The notes under the pieces are model-generated. The model was given only the letters and a program-made list of their open reading frames with translations. It was not told the origin of the DNA and searched no databases. The translations under genes were made by a program, and so were the position numbers. This document shows positions 34,519 through 44,217 of a stretch of 48,238 nt of DNA, piece after piece (position 1 is the stretch's first letter; each line of letters starts with the position of its first letter). The stretch comes from an uncultured Erysipelotrichaceae bacterium (GTDB taxonomy: Bacteria; Bacillota_I; Bacilli_A; RF39; UBA660). The DNA lies in NCBI GenBank assembly GCA_902788975.1, contig CADAMI010000003.1, positions 1-48,238 on the forward strand. Reading direction: 5' to 3'.

Positions 34519-36672
34519 ATGAAAAGCAATAAGGTTAATACAAATAAACTTAAAATAAGTAAATTTGTGTACGTTATTGTCTTTTTTTTGTTTATCTTAT
34601 TTGGTTTATCTTTGGGATATAGATGTTTAGTAGATTATGAGGCTACTAAAGGGGTAAGTATTAGTGAATTTATTCAAAATAGAAATATCGAAGAAGATGT
34701 TTTAATGCCAGAGAGAGGTACTATTTATGATATAAATGGTAATGCTTTAGCTCAAGATGTAGCTAGTTATACGATAATTGCATATTTAAATAAAGACAGA
34801 GGACAAGATAATGCTGGTAATTATCGTTATGTCATTGATAAAGAAAAAACAGCTAGCGAATTATCTAAAAAGATAGATACTTCATATGAAAGAATACTAG
34901 AATTATTAAATAAAGACGCTTATCAAGTAGAACTAGGTACTGGCGGTAAAAATTTAAGTCAATTACAAATGGAAGACATAAAAGCACTAAACTTACCAGG
35001 AATAGATTTTATTAAGAGTACGAAACGATATTATCCAAATGGCGACTTTGCTTCTTATTTACTTGGTTATACCAAAAATAAAGAGTTAGATGATGGCAAT
35101 ACTTATATGGTTGGAGAATTAGGTATCGAAGGGTACTACAACAAAGAACTTACCGGTAAAAGCGGTTATATTAAATATGAAAAAGATGGTCGAGGTAATA
35201 TTATTGCTAATTCTAATGAATATAGAGAAGACGCTATCGATGGTTCTGATATTTATCTAACGATCGATAGTAATATTCAATTGTTTATTGAGAATGAAGT
35301 CAAAAAAAGTCAAAGTAATAGCAATGCTGAATGGACTGTTATGGGAGTAATGAATGCCAAAACAGGAGCTATTTTGGGGTATTCTTCGACACCTTCATTT
35401 GATCCTAATATTAGAAACTTAACTAGTTATATGGATCCTTTAGTAAGCTATGCTTATGAACCAGGTAGTACCATGAAAACATTTAGTTATATGTGCGCAA
35501 TTAACAGTGGTAAATACAATGGTAGTGATACTTTTATGTCAGGATCTAAGACGTATGTTTCAGCAAGAGATGAAAATGACACAGTAACGATTAAAGACTG
35601 GAATAATGGACAAGGCTGGGGAAGAATTAGTTACGATTTTGGATATGCGATGTCATCGAATATTGGAGTAGCCAATTTACTTGAAAATGTTATTACCAAA
35701 AATGAACTTAGTAATTGTTATGAAAAATTTGGCTTTGGTAAAAAGACAGGAATTACTTTAAATGGCGAAGTTAGTGGTGATATTAAATTTACTTATGATG
35801 TTGAAGCAGCAACAGCTGGTTATGGACAGGGAATAGTTGTTAGTCCTATTCAAATGCTTCAAGGGCATACAATAATTGCCAACAATGGAACATTATTAAA
35901 ACCATATATTGTTTCTAAAATAGTTGATAGTAGTGGTAAAACAATTCTTGAAAATAAACGCGAAGAAATAGGAACGGTTGTAAATAAAGAAACGATTAAT
36001 AAAATTAAAGAACTAATGCGTAGTGTTATTTCAGAGGATAGTTCTACTGGTACTGGATCAGCTTATAAAATGGATGGCTATGATTTAATTGGTAAAACTG
36101 GGACTGCATCTATTTTTGAAAAAGGAAGATATTTAACTGGGGACGGTAATTATATTTATTCATTTGCTGGATTATATCCAGGAGATGATCCTGAAATAAT
36201 AATCTATATGGCTGTAAAAAAACCAAAAGATGGTCAAAATTATATTGCCTCATCAGTTAAAGATGTTATTGTTAATACCTCTAAATATTTAAGTATCGAA
36301 GAAAAAACAAAGGAAAATAAAAACATTGTTTTAGATGATTATTCAAATAAAATTGTTACTGAAGTTAAAAGCAAATTGGAACATAATAAAATAAAAGTAA
36401 TTACTTTGGGTACAGGAAATAAAGTAATTAATCAATACCCAAATAAAGGTATTAAAGTATATGAAAATGGCTTAGTAGTATTATTAACTAATAACTATAA
36501 TAAGACAATGATTGATTTTAATGGAATGAGTTATAAAGAAGTTAAAGAAATACTTAAGTTAATGGATGTTGAATACGAATTATCTGGTTATGGCTATGCT
36601 TATCAACAAAATATAGATAATGGTAATGTCATAGATAAAAAGGTAATTATAGAGTTTAAGGGATTATATTGA
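34519..36672 (+). CDS. Class B penicillin-binding protein (PBP2/FtsI) with PASTA
   Basis: Cross-links septal peptidoglycan outside the membrane. A 717-residue protein: membrane helix (about 15-35), pedestal domain with PERGTIYDINGNALA, then the transpeptidase with active Ser in GSTMKT, the SSN motif and GKTGTAS. The last ~110 residues contain one full PASTA domain and part of another, as in the FtsI/SpoVD group. AGGTGA precedes ATG 34519. No mraY or murF follows: the cluster stops here. Confidence 0.92.
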   Translation: MKSNKVNTNKLKISKFVYVIVFFLFILFGLSLGYRCLVDYEATKGVSISEFIQNRNIEEDVLMPERGTIYDINGNALAQDVASYTIIAYLNKDRGQDNAGNYRYVIDKEKTASELSKKIDTSYERILELLNKDAYQVELGTGGKNLSQLQMEDIKALNLPGIDFIKSTKRYYPNGDFASYLLGYTKNKELDDGNTYMVGELGIEGYYNKELTGKSGYIKYEKDGRGNIIANSNEYREDAIDGSDIYLTIDSNIQLFIENEVKKSQSNSNAEWTVMGVMNAKTGAILGYSSTPSFDPNIRNLTSYMDPLVSYAYEPGSTMKTFSYMCAINSGKYNGSDTFMSGSKTYVSARDENDTVTIKDWNNGQGWGRISYDFGYAMSSNIGVANLLENVITKNELSNCYEKFGFGKKTGITLNGEVSGDIKFTYDVEAATAGYGQGIVVSPIQMLQGHTIIANNGTLLKPYIVSKIVDSSGKTILENKREEIGTVVNKETINKIKELMRSVISEDSSTGTGSAYKMDGYDLIGKTGTASIFEKGRYLTGDGNYIYSFAGLYPGDDPEIIIYMAVKKPKDGQNYIASSVKDVIVNTSKYLSIEEKTKENKNIVLDDYSNKIVTEVKSKLEHNKIKVITLGTGNKVINQYPNKGIKVYENGLVVLLTNNYNKTMIDFNGMSYKEVKEILKLMDVEYELSGYGYAYQQNIDNGNVIDKKVIIEFKGLY

Positions 36673-36686
36673 TAATCTCTTTTTTG
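36658..36686 (+). terminator. Terminator of the mraZ-PBP operon
   Basis: AAGGGATTAT pairs with ATAATCTCTT (with one G-T pair) across the stop codon, followed by T residues. Confidence 0.65.
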
Positions 36687-36727
36687 TTATATTTATTGGG
36701 TTTATACATATGATGGTAGTGATATAT

Positions 36728-36756
36728 TTGACAAAAGAGTAAAAGTATGCTAATAT
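36728..36756 (+). promoter_or_regulatory. Promoter of the 174-aa gene
   Basis: TTGACA, 17 bases, TGC-TAATAT: consensus -35 with extended -10. Confidence 0.75.
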
Positions 36757-36782
36757 TATTAAACGAAAAAGGAAGGATTAAA

Positions 36783-37307
36783 ATGAAAAAGATATATACT
36801 ATTACATTAGATGATGAGATTCCACTCTCGGAGAGTATTAGTAGTGATATAAAAGAAATAGCATATTGTCTTTTTGAAGAAATAGATAAATATGATAGAC
36901 AAATACTTGTTGTTGATGATAATCGAAATTTAATTAGAAATGAATTGTTAGAATCATATAAAAATGGTAGATATAATTATAAATTTGAATCAGAAAATTC
37001 TAGCATTGATAATTATAAATATGAACCATTCTTAATTGATAATAAATCTTTTGGCTTTACAGTATATGATGGAACTATTAGCGAAGAAGAAATATTATTA
37101 TTCTTAAATAATGTTTTAAATTTTTTAGGTTTAAAATATAAGTTTAGTATTGACAGTATATATTATGATGATGAATTTGTTAATGGTAGATTAACAGCTT
37201 ATAATTATATTATGAATAACACGACGCAAGTTAAAAATGACAATATTAAAATTAAAAAAAAAGCAAGATTATTGACTAATCCATTATTAACAATGTTTGA
37301 TTTTTAA
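36783..37307 (+). CDS. Uncharacterised 174-aa protein
   Basis: A soluble, acidic protein with no motif I recognise, mixed alpha/beta by appearance (KIYTITLDDEIP, SFGFTVYDGTISEEEI, FLNNVLNFLGLKY) and a Lys-rich end. ATG 36783 follows GGAAGGA; the earlier ATG at 36747 overlaps the promoter. It is a single gene between its own promoter and terminator. Function unknown. Confidence 0.7.
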   Translation: MKKIYTITLDDEIPLSESISSDIKEIAYCLFEEIDKYDRQILVVDDNRNLIRNELLESYKNGRYNYKFESENSSIDNYKYEPFLIDNKSFGFTVYDGTISEEEILLFLNNVLNFLGLKYKFSIDSIYYDDEFVNGRLTAYNYIMNNTTQVKNDNIKIKKKARLLTNPLLTMFDF

Positions 37308-37332
37308 GACTAATTTATTTAGTCTTTTTTCT
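37303..37332 (+). terminator. Terminator of the 174-aa gene
   Basis: AAGACTAA and TTAGTCTT form a stem over a short T-rich loop, followed by a T run. Confidence 0.75.
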
Positions 37333-37338
37333 ATATTA

Positions 37339-37347
37339 TGATATAAT
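37339..37347 (+). promoter_or_regulatory. Extended -10 promoter of the SDR-murD operon
   Basis: TGA-TATAAT, 22 bases before the ATG at 37369. Confidence 0.5.
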
Positions 37348-37368
37348 ATTAAAGAAGGGAAGAATAAG

Positions 37369-38052
37369 ATGAAAGTATTAATAGTTGGCGGAAGTTCTGA
37401 TATAGGAATTAGTTTAGCAAAGTATTTAAAAGAAAAAAATAATCAAGTTATAATTACTTATAATAACAATACTATTGATATAACAGATATTGATACAGTA
37501 CATTGTGATGTAACTAAAGAAGAAGAAATAGATAAAATATTTAAGAAATTAGGTAGAATTGATTGTTTGATTAATATGGCTGCTATAAGTAGAGATAATT
37601 TATTATTAGATAGCAATAAGGTAGATTTTATGGATACTTTAGAAGTAAATTTAGTAGGTAGTTATCTTACTTCAAAGATATATAATAAATATAATGATAA
37701 TGGACTAATTATTAATATTGCTAGTACTGATGGTATAGATACATATAACGAATATAATATGTTTTATGCGGTTAGTAAAGCTGGATTAATTCACTTATCT
37801 AAATGTTTATCCTTATCTATGAATAATAAAGTTTATTGTATATGTCCTAATTGGATTAATTCAAATAGTACTAGAGAGATAGATAAAGATTATTTAGATA
37901 ATGAATTAAAAAGAATTAAACAAAGTAGATTAATTGAAATAGATGAATTATGTGATAGTATTTATAAAATTATTAATATGAATGAAAAAAGCGGGACTGT
38001 TTTCAGAATAGATATAAAGGGTGATAAATTATGGATAGAAAAAGTATTGTAG
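37369..38052 (+). CDS. Short-chain dehydrogenase/reductase
   Basis: A 227-residue NAD(P)-dependent Rossmann enzyme. VGGSSDIGIS binds the cofactor, LINMAAIS is the NNAG-like motif, INIAST carries the catalytic Ser, and YAVSKAG is the Tyr-x-x-x-Lys pair. The build is FabG-like; there is no fatty-acid gene nearby, so the substrate is open. It overlaps the next gene by 22 bases, which ties it to that gene and murD. Confidence 0.85.
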   Translation: MKVLIVGGSSDIGISLAKYLKEKNNQVIITYNNNTIDITDIDTVHCDVTKEEEIDKIFKKLGRIDCLINMAAISRDNLLLDSNKVDFMDTLEVNLVGSYLTSKIYNKYNDNGLIINIASTDGIDTYNEYNMFYAVSKAGLIHLSKCLSLSMNNKVYCICPNWINSNSTREIDKDYLDNELKRIKQSRLIEIDELCDSIYKIINMNEKSGTVFRIDIKGDKLWIEKVL

Positions 38053-39278
38053 AATACGTATATGCATGCGAAGATAATTTAAGAGCAGAATTTAAAAAAA
38101 ATGAACATATTAGTTTTTTGAATAGTATGAAAGTACTTAATGCTTTTCATAAAAATAGAATTAGCGAAAGCCATTTAAACGGAACAACAGGATATGGATA
38201 CAACGACTATGGGCGAGATGCTGTTGAAGCAGTATACGCTGATGTATTTAAATGTGAAGATGCCTTAGTTAGATGTCAATTAATATCTGGAACCCATGCA
38301 CTAACAGTAGCAATGTCAGCTATGTTAAGACCGGGCGATACGATGCTAGCTATTAGTGGAAAACCATATGATACACTAGATAAAGTTATTGGGTTAGTTG
38401 ATAACCCAAGTAGTTTAATCAGTTATGGAATTAAGTATGAACAAGTTGATCTAATAGATAATAATTTTGATAGAGATAAAATCTATACGTATTTACTTAA
38501 AGGAAATATAAAACTAATTACTATTCAAAGAAGCAAAGGATATTCAACTAGAGAAAGTTTATCAATTGATAAAATAGAAAAAATAATTGATGAAATTCGT
38601 AGGATAGATAAAAAAGTAATTATTATGGTCGATAATTGTTATTGTGAATTTGTCGATTATAGAGAGCCAACTGAAGTAGGGGCTGATTTAGTAGTAGGTA
38701 GTTTAATTAAAAATTTAGGAGCTGGCATAGCTACCAATGGAGCATATATTTGCGGAAGACATGATTTAGTAGAACTATGTAGCGAAAGATTAAATGTACC
38801 AGGACAAGGTAAAGAAGTAGGCCCTAGCGGTAATGCCAATAGAATGTTTTTGTTAGGATTATATATGGCTCCACAAGTTATTTTAAATAGTTTAAAAACA
38901 GCTATTCTCTTAAGTTATGTTATGGAAGGAATAGGATATGAAGTAAGTCCTAGATATAATGATAAAAGAGTTGATATTGTAGAGAATATTATATTTAAAG
39001 ATCCAGATAAATTAATTGATTTTTGCAAAGTAATTCAAGCAAGTTCAGCTATTGATAGTCATGTTGAACCAACTCCTAGCGATATGCCAGGATATACTGA
39101 CAAAGTAATTATGGCTAGTGGGTCATTTACCCAAGGAAGTTCAATTGAAATATCTTGCGATGGACCATTAAGAAGTCCTTATATTGCATATTTTCAAGGA
39201 AGCTTATCATATGATTATGGTAAGATAGCCATAATTAACGTTTTAAGTAAATTTGTAAGTGGTGATAATAATGAATAA
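38031..39278 (+). CDS. Aluminium resistance/methionine gamma-lyase family protein
   Basis: A 415-residue PLP-dependent protein of the aspartate aminotransferase fold. GYGYNDYGRD, then RCQLISGTHALTVAMSAML, the DNCYCEFV metal/PLP motif and VGSLIKNLGAG with the PLP Lys are all typical of the family called aluminium resistance protein (YnbB). True activity is not established; C-S lyase is the likely chemistry. It overlaps the SDR before it and murD after it. Confidence 0.88.
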   Translation: MDRKSIVEYVYACEDNLRAEFKKNEHISFLNSMKVLNAFHKNRISESHLNGTTGYGYNDYGRDAVEAVYADVFKCEDALVRCQLISGTHALTVAMSAMLRPGDTMLAISGKPYDTLDKVIGLVDNPSSLISYGIKYEQVDLIDNNFDRDKIYTYLLKGNIKLITIQRSKGYSTRESLSIDKIEKIIDEIRRIDKKVIIMVDNCYCEFVDYREPTEVGADLVVGSLIKNLGAGIATNGAYICGRHDLVELCSERLNVPGQGKEVGPSGNANRMFLLGLYMAPQVILNSLKTAILLSYVMEGIGYEVSPRYNDKRVDIVENIIFKDPDKLIDFCKVIQASSAIDSHVEPTPSDMPGYTDKVIMASGSFTQGSSIEISCDGPLRSPYIAYFQGSLSYDYGKIAIINVLSKFVSGDNNE

Positions 39279-40608
39279 AAAATTAGATGAATTTAATCAA
39301 AAATTAAAAAAAAGTAAAATTGCTATTATTGGTGTTGGTGTCAGTAATTTACCCCTTCTTGATTATTTATATCAATTAAATTGTGATGTAACTATTTTTA
39401 GTGACAAAAAAATAGATATTGATATTAGTAAATATAATTATCCAATATATGAAGATGGTCTTAGTAAATTAGTAAACTTTGATATTATTTTTAGATCTCC
39501 TGGATGTTTACCTACAAGAGAAGAAATAGTTAAAGAAAAAGAAAGAGGAGCCATAGTCACTACCGAAGTAGAACAAGTAATTAAATTAACTCCTGCTAAA
39601 GTAATTGGCATAACAGGATCCGATGGAAAAACTACAACAACTACTTTGATTAATTTAGTGCTAGAAGCAAACAACTATAAAACATTTTTAGGCGGTAATA
39701 TAGGAACACCATTATTTACAAAAATAAAAGATATGACTAAAGATGACATTGTAGTCCTTGAATTATCCTCATTTCAACTAATGGAGATGACTGTTAGTCC
39801 TGATATATCAGTTATTACCAATATTACCCCAAATCATTTAGATAAACATAAAGATATGCAAGAATATATTGATAGTAAATGTAACATCTATAAATATGAT
39901 GGCAGTCTTCTAGTATTAAATGATGACAACGAAATAACTAAGAATTTAACTAGTGATAGAGAAATTAGATATTTTAGTAGAAATCATAAAACCAATAGTT
40001 TTTATACATTAAATGGCTTAATATATCACAATGATTTAGTTATTCTTGATAGTAAAGATTTACATATTAGAGGAGTACATAATTTTGAAAATATCTGTGC
40101 TTGTTTAGCAGCTACTTATGATTTAATAGATATGGATAAAGCAATACAAGCTATTAAAGAATTTAGTGGAGTTGAACATAGATTAGAGTTTGTAAGAGAA
40201 ATAAATGGAATTAAATGGTATAATGATTCGGTATCATCTAGTCCAACGAGAACAATTGCCGGATTAAACTCATACGATGAAGATATTGTCTTAATAGCAG
40301 GAGGATATGATAAAAATTTAGATTATACCCCCATAGCTAAACCAATACTTAAGAAAGTAACAAAATTAATCTTATTTGGAGCTACGAAAGACAAAATATA
40401 TAATGCCGTTATCAAAGAAAAAACAAATGAAAATATCAAAATATATGTTCTTAATACTTTAGAAGAAGTTGTTAATAAAGCTAAAGAAGTAGCTGTTAAA
40501 GGAGAAATAGTCCTATTTAGCCCTGCGTCAGCATCTTTTGATATGTTTAAGAATTTTGCTGATAGAGGAATACAATTTAAAGAATTAGTAAAAAAATTAG
40601 AAGATTAA
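39271..40608 (+). CDS. murD: UDP-N-acetylmuramoyl-L-alanine--D-glutamate ligase
   Basis: Adds D-glutamate to UDP-MurNAc-L-Ala with ATP. A 445-residue enzyme: N-terminal domain (AIIGVGVSNLPLLDY), IFRSPGCLP, ATP loop GITGSDGKTTTTT, VLELSSFQLM, ITNITPNHLDKHKD, VEHRLEFV and the C-terminal SVSSSPTRTIAGL. ATG 39271 follows AAGTGGTGA and overlaps the preceding gene by eight bases. Its terminator palindrome includes the stop codon. Confidence 0.95.
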   Translation: MNKKLDEFNQKLKKSKIAIIGVGVSNLPLLDYLYQLNCDVTIFSDKKIDIDISKYNYPIYEDGLSKLVNFDIIFRSPGCLPTREEIVKEKERGAIVTTEVEQVIKLTPAKVIGITGSDGKTTTTTLINLVLEANNYKTFLGGNIGTPLFTKIKDMTKDDIVVLELSSFQLMEMTVSPDISVITNITPNHLDKHKDMQEYIDSKCNIYKYDGSLLVLNDDNEITKNLTSDREIRYFSRNHKTNSFYTLNGLIYHNDLVILDSKDLHIRGVHNFENICACLAATYDLIDMDKAIQAIKEFSGVEHRLEFVREINGIKWYNDSVSSSPTRTIAGLNSYDEDIVLIAGGYDKNLDYTPIAKPILKKVTKLILFGATKDKIYNAVIKEKTNENIKIYVLNTLEEVVNKAKEVAVKGEIVLFSPASASFDMFKNFADRGIQFKELVKKLED

Positions 40609-40620
40609 TCTTCTAATTTT
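40597..40620. terminator. Bidirectional terminator between murD and the minus-strand gene
   Basis: A perfect 20-base palindrome (40597-40616) followed by T residues, at the tail of both converging genes. Confidence 0.7.
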
Positions 40621-41141
40621 TATTTTATTATTAATTTTGCAATAAATATACCAAGTGCTGAAGCAAACATAATTGTTAGTAAGGTTAAAATCCATGAAGA
40701 TATGTTTAATTTAAAGAAACCATTTTTATTCATACTATTTAATAAATTAATTTTAAACATATCTAATTCTTTATGAGATTTAGATACCATAACACCTTTA
40801 TAAGTAGTCAGTTCTTTTTGATGCCCCTCTGTTAAAATGTCCTCTGGTGTCAATGTCTCTAGCATAACTATTTTTTGATTACGATAGACTGAATAATGAA
40901 GAGTAATATTGCCATGAACTTTAGTAAAAGTTTTATCAGTTGGTAATGTTAATTCATATTTATCTATTGCATCTTTATCATTCGTTGATACTAATACTCC
41001 AGGAAATGTTCCTTCTCTTAAACTAGGATAATAATCAAATAATAATTTTTTATATGCCAACATATTATATTTCTTAATAGCTCTTTCTTTTTTTCTAAAT
41101 TCATTTTCATTTATATAATCAATAATATAACTACTTTTCAT
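40620..41141 (-). CDS. Uncharacterised tail-anchored membrane protein
   Basis: A 173-residue protein with a soluble front of about 145 residues (YYPSLREGTFPGVLVSTNDK, NITLHYSVYRNQKIVML) and one C-terminal membrane helix (about 148-170), so the front faces the cytosol. ATG 41141 follows AGGTGA, and TGA-TATAAT lies upstream on the minus strand. No family recognised. Confidence 0.7.
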   Translation of the reverse strand: MKSSYIIDYINENEFRKKERAIKKYNMLAYKKLLFDYYPSLREGTFPGVLVSTNDKDAIDKYELTLPTDKTFTKVHGNITLHYSVYRNQKIVMLETLTPEDILTEGHQKELTTYKGVMVSKSHKELDMFKINLLNSMNKNGFFKLNISSWILTLLTIMFASALGIFIAKLIIK

Positions 41142-41157
41142 ATTTTCACCTAGAATA

Positions 41158-41166
41158 ATTATATCA
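41158..41166 (-). promoter_or_regulatory. Extended -10 promoter of the tail-anchored protein gene
   Basis: On the minus strand TGA-TATAAT, 17 bases before the ATG. Confidence 0.5.
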
Positions 41167-41237
41167 TAAAAATATAAAATGTGTTAGGATTTTATTAAGA
41201 AAAAGTATTTAATTTTTATTTGGAATGTACAATTATT

Positions 41238-41267
41238 AAACCTCATTCCATTAAAGGAACGAGGTTT
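41238..41267 (-). terminator. Terminator of the Gly/Pro/Tyr-rich gene
   Basis: AAACCTC-A-TTCC pairs with GGAA-C-GAGGTTT (one mismatch). It lies just past the stop codon on the minus strand. Confidence 0.6.
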
Positions 41268-41271
41268 TATA

Positions 41272-41496
41272 TTAATTGTAATAATAATATTGATTTTGAG
41301 TATATGGGACTGGATATGGAGGATATGGCATTGGTACTGGTCCATAATATGGTCTAGGATAGAATGAAGGAGCTAATAAACCACCAGTAATGCCACCTAG
41401 AATAAATGGGCCTAAGAAACCGCCACCAATAAATCTATCACCATTATTAGGCCTCCTGATAGGTCTCATTGGTCTATTAAAATTATTTGGATTCAT
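41272..41496 (-). CDS. Small Gly/Pro/Tyr-rich protein, spore-coat-like
   Basis: A 74-residue, low-complexity protein: MNPNNFNRPMRPIRRPNN, a glycine-rich GGGFLGPFILGGITGGLLAP, then a Pro/Tyr tail ending NQYYYYN. Small proteins of this composition are frequent among spore coat and surface proteins of Bacilli and Clostridia, but the composition alone is weak evidence. ATG 41496 has AAAGG about 11 bases upstream; longer frames lack a ribosome site. Confidence 0.65.
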   Translation of the reverse strand: MNPNNFNRPMRPIRRPNNGDRFIGGGFLGPFILGGITGGLLAPSFYPRPYYGPVPMPYPPYPVPYTQNQYYYYN

Positions 41497-41692
41497 AAAT
41501 ACACAACCTTTCATATTTATTATATTAAAATAATAAAAATATGTTAAAAGTTTATGCACTTTTATAGACAAAGAATTATTCTATTAAGAAATATTTTAAT
41601 TGATAAATAAAGTCTTGTCAAGGAAAAAAATATGGAAATTTTTAGTATAAAAAACAGATAAAAAAAGCAATGTAAAAAATGTGTCAAATCTA

Positions 41693-41720
41693 TTGATATC
41701 TAAATTAAAATGATTAAAAT
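41693..41720 (+). promoter_or_regulatory. Likely lon promoter
   Basis: TTGATA, 16 bases, TAAAAT. No CIRCE or CtsR site is visible near it. Confidence 0.45.
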
Positions 41721-41740
41721 AAAAAGACATGAAGAGGAAG

Positions 41741-41785
41741 TGACTTTTATTATTTATAAGAATTATAATAATAAAGTCATTTTTA
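41741..41785 (+). promoter_or_regulatory. Hairpin with T run in the lon leader (possible attenuator)
   Basis: TGACTTT pairs with AAAGTCA; inner ATTATT and ATAA pair with AATAAT and TTAT with single bulged T residues. TTTTTA follows, then the lon ribosome site AGGTGAAG. It looks like an intrinsic terminator between promoter and gene. Confidence 0.5.
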
Positions 41786-41806
41786 TTAAGTAAGTAGGTG
41801 AAGATA

Positions 41807-44083
41807 ATGGTTCAGAGTAATTTACCAGTGTTATTTTTAAAAGATGTCGTATTACTACCTTATAATGAACTCAGAATAGAATTATCTTCAGAACTAGATA
41901 AGAATATACTAAATATAAGTGAAAGAAATTATGATGGGCATATATTATTTATTAATCTAAATGATAATTTAGAAGAACATCCTAATATAAGAAAATTACC
42001 TAAAATAGGAATATTAGGTAAAATTAAGACAAAACTTGAATTATCTAATGGGATAGTTAGATTAGTAGTAGTTGGTTTAGATAGAGTAGAAATACTTAAT
42101 TATATTGAAAATGATGATGATAGTATTGAAGCTTTTGTCATACCAACCAAAGAATATGATTATGATGAATTAGAAGCAACGGCCTTAAAAAGAATATTAC
42201 TTAAAGATTTAAATGATTATATAGAAATATCTTCAAATATATCTAATAATGTATTAGGAAGAATTAGTGGAGTAAATAGTTTATCAAGATTGTCAGATAT
42301 TATTGTTAATGAATTACCACTTGATTATTATATAAAAAATAAATATGTAGAAGTATGTAATCCAATTATTAGAATTAAACATATAATACAAGACTTAAAT
42401 CGTGAAATGGAAACGGTTAAGTTAGAGAACCAAATTGACGAAGATTTAAAAGAAAAATTAGATGAAGAACAAAAAAATTATATTCTTAAAGAAAAAATTA
42501 AATTAATTAAAGAAGAAATTAATGAAGTTGATATTAAAGATAATGATATTGTTAAATTAAATAGTAAAATTAATGATGGCGATTATCCAGATTATATAAG
42601 AGAAAGACTTAATGAAGAATTAAATAGATATGAATTAACAAGTCCTACTTCACCTGAAATGAGTATTATTAGAAACTATATTGATTGGTTAGCTAGTTTA
42701 CCATGGAACAAATATACTAAAGATAATGATGATATAAATGATATTAGAAATAAATTAGATAGTACTCATTTTGGGCTAGAATCAGTTAAAGATAGAATAG
42801 TTGAATATATTGTAGTAAGTAAAATAAAGAAAAAAAACAAGAGTCCCATATTATGTTTAATTGGACCACCAGGTGTCGGTAAAACAACAATGGCTAAATC
42901 AATAGCACATGCACTAAATAAAAAATTTGTTAAAATTAGTGTTGGTGGAGTACATGATGAAGGAGAAATTGTTGGACACAGAAGAACATATATTGGAGCA
43001 TCACCTGGTAGAATTGTTGGGGGACTTAAAAGAGTAGGAGTTAATAATCCTGTATTTTTGATCGATGAAATAGATAAACTTACGAAGGATTATAAAGGAG
43101 ATCCCGCTTCAGCTTTATTAGATGTATTGGATAAAGAACAAAATAATAAATTTATTGATAATTATATTGAAGAAGAAGTAGATTTATCAAATGTCTTATT
43201 TATCCTTACAGGTAATGATGAAGATAGTATTCCAGACGCTTTAAAAGATAGATTAGAAATAATTAATTTAGCTAGTTATACAATACATGAAAAAGAAGAT
43301 ATTGCTAAAAATTATATTATTCCTAAATTTAATGATTATTATGATACTGATATTGAATTAAGTAGTCGTGATATTCAAGATATAATTACCCATTATACGA
43401 GAGAATCAGGAGTTAGACAATTAGAAAGGGTTATTGATACAATATTTAGAAAAATAATAATCGAAGGAAATATTCCTGAAAAAATAGCTATTACTAAATA
43501 TTTAGGGGATTATAAATATCGTACTATTAAGAATGAAAAAGAAAGTTATATTGGAGTAATTAATGCATTAGGTTATACACCATATGGAGGATGTATTCAG
43601 AAAACAACAACTATTAATTATCCTGGAAAAGGAGATATTAAATTAACAGGAATGCTTGGAGATGTTGTTAAGGAAAGTGTATATGTAGCAATTAGTTATA
43701 TTAAAGCTAATAGTTATATAATGGATATTGATAATAAAATATTTAATGATAATGACTTTCATATTCATTTTGAAGGTGCCGCTATTCAAAAAGACGGACC
43801 ATCAGCTGGCCTTGCCATAATGACAAGCCTAATAAGCTTACTTAAGCAAAAAGAAATAGACTCATCAGTAAGTATGACAGGTGAAATTACTCTTAGAGGT
43901 AAAGTATTACCAGTAGGTGGTGTTAAAGAAAAAGTATTAGCAGCTATTAATAATAATATTAAAACAATCTATGTCCCTATCGATAATAAAGAAGATGTTA
44001 AAGAAATACCAATTGAACTATTAAAAGGAATAAAAATAAAATATATTAATAATTATTTAGAACTTTATAATGATTTGTTTTAG
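41807..44083 (+). CDS. lon: ATP-dependent protease Lon
   Basis: Degrades damaged and regulatory proteins in the cytosol. A 758-residue enzyme: N-terminal substrate domain (LPVLFLKDVVLLPYNE), coiled coil, AAA+ module with Walker A GPPGVGKTT (about 355), Walker B VFLIDEIDK, and the protease with catalytic Ser666 in KDGPSAGLAI and Lys707 in GGVKEKV. ATG 41807 follows AGGTGAAG; the GTG at 41798 overlaps that site. It is a single-gene unit with a leader hairpin and its own terminator. Confidence 0.96.
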   Translation: MVQSNLPVLFLKDVVLLPYNELRIELSSELDKNILNISERNYDGHILFINLNDNLEEHPNIRKLPKIGILGKIKTKLELSNGIVRLVVVGLDRVEILNYIENDDDSIEAFVIPTKEYDYDELEATALKRILLKDLNDYIEISSNISNNVLGRISGVNSLSRLSDIIVNELPLDYYIKNKYVEVCNPIIRIKHIIQDLNREMETVKLENQIDEDLKEKLDEEQKNYILKEKIKLIKEEINEVDIKDNDIVKLNSKINDGDYPDYIRERLNEELNRYELTSPTSPEMSIIRNYIDWLASLPWNKYTKDNDDINDIRNKLDSTHFGLESVKDRIVEYIVVSKIKKKNKSPILCLIGPPGVGKTTMAKSIAHALNKKFVKISVGGVHDEGEIVGHRRTYIGASPGRIVGGLKRVGVNNPVFLIDEIDKLTKDYKGDPASALLDVLDKEQNNKFIDNYIEEEVDLSNVLFILTGNDEDSIPDALKDRLEIINLASYTIHEKEDIAKNYIIPKFNDYYDTDIELSSRDIQDIITHYTRESGVRQLERVIDTIFRKIIIEGNIPEKIAITKYLGDYKYRTIKNEKESYIGVINALGYTPYGGCIQKTTTINYPGKGDIKLTGMLGDVVKESVYVAISYIKANSYIMDIDNKIFNDNDFHIHFEGAAIQKDGPSAGLAIMTSLISLLKQKEIDSSVSMTGEITLRGKVLPVGGVKEKVLAAINNNIKTIYVPIDNKEDVKEIPIELLKGIKIKYINNYLELYNDLF

Positions 44084-44112
44084 AACACACGACAAGTGTG
44101 TTCTAATTTTTA
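44080..44112 (+). terminator. Terminator of lon
   Basis: TTAGAACACAC and GTGTGTTCTAA form an 11-bp stem over GACAA, followed by a T run. Confidence 0.85.
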
Positions 44113-44217
44113 AAAAAATTATATATTTTCTTGTAAAAATTATTTCCTTGTGGTATATTAATATTAAAGATAGAAAATATGACAAATGAATACTGGCATA
44201 TAAGGTGGGTGTAAATA

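Larger units (their letters stand above)
41497..41806. other. Gene-free stretch between the Gly/Pro/Tyr gene and lon
   Basis: About 310 bases, divergent. It holds the (unseen in detail) promoter of the minus-strand gene, a likely lon promoter at 41693-41720 and a long hairpin at 41741-41785. No coding frame is credible. Confidence 0.55.
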
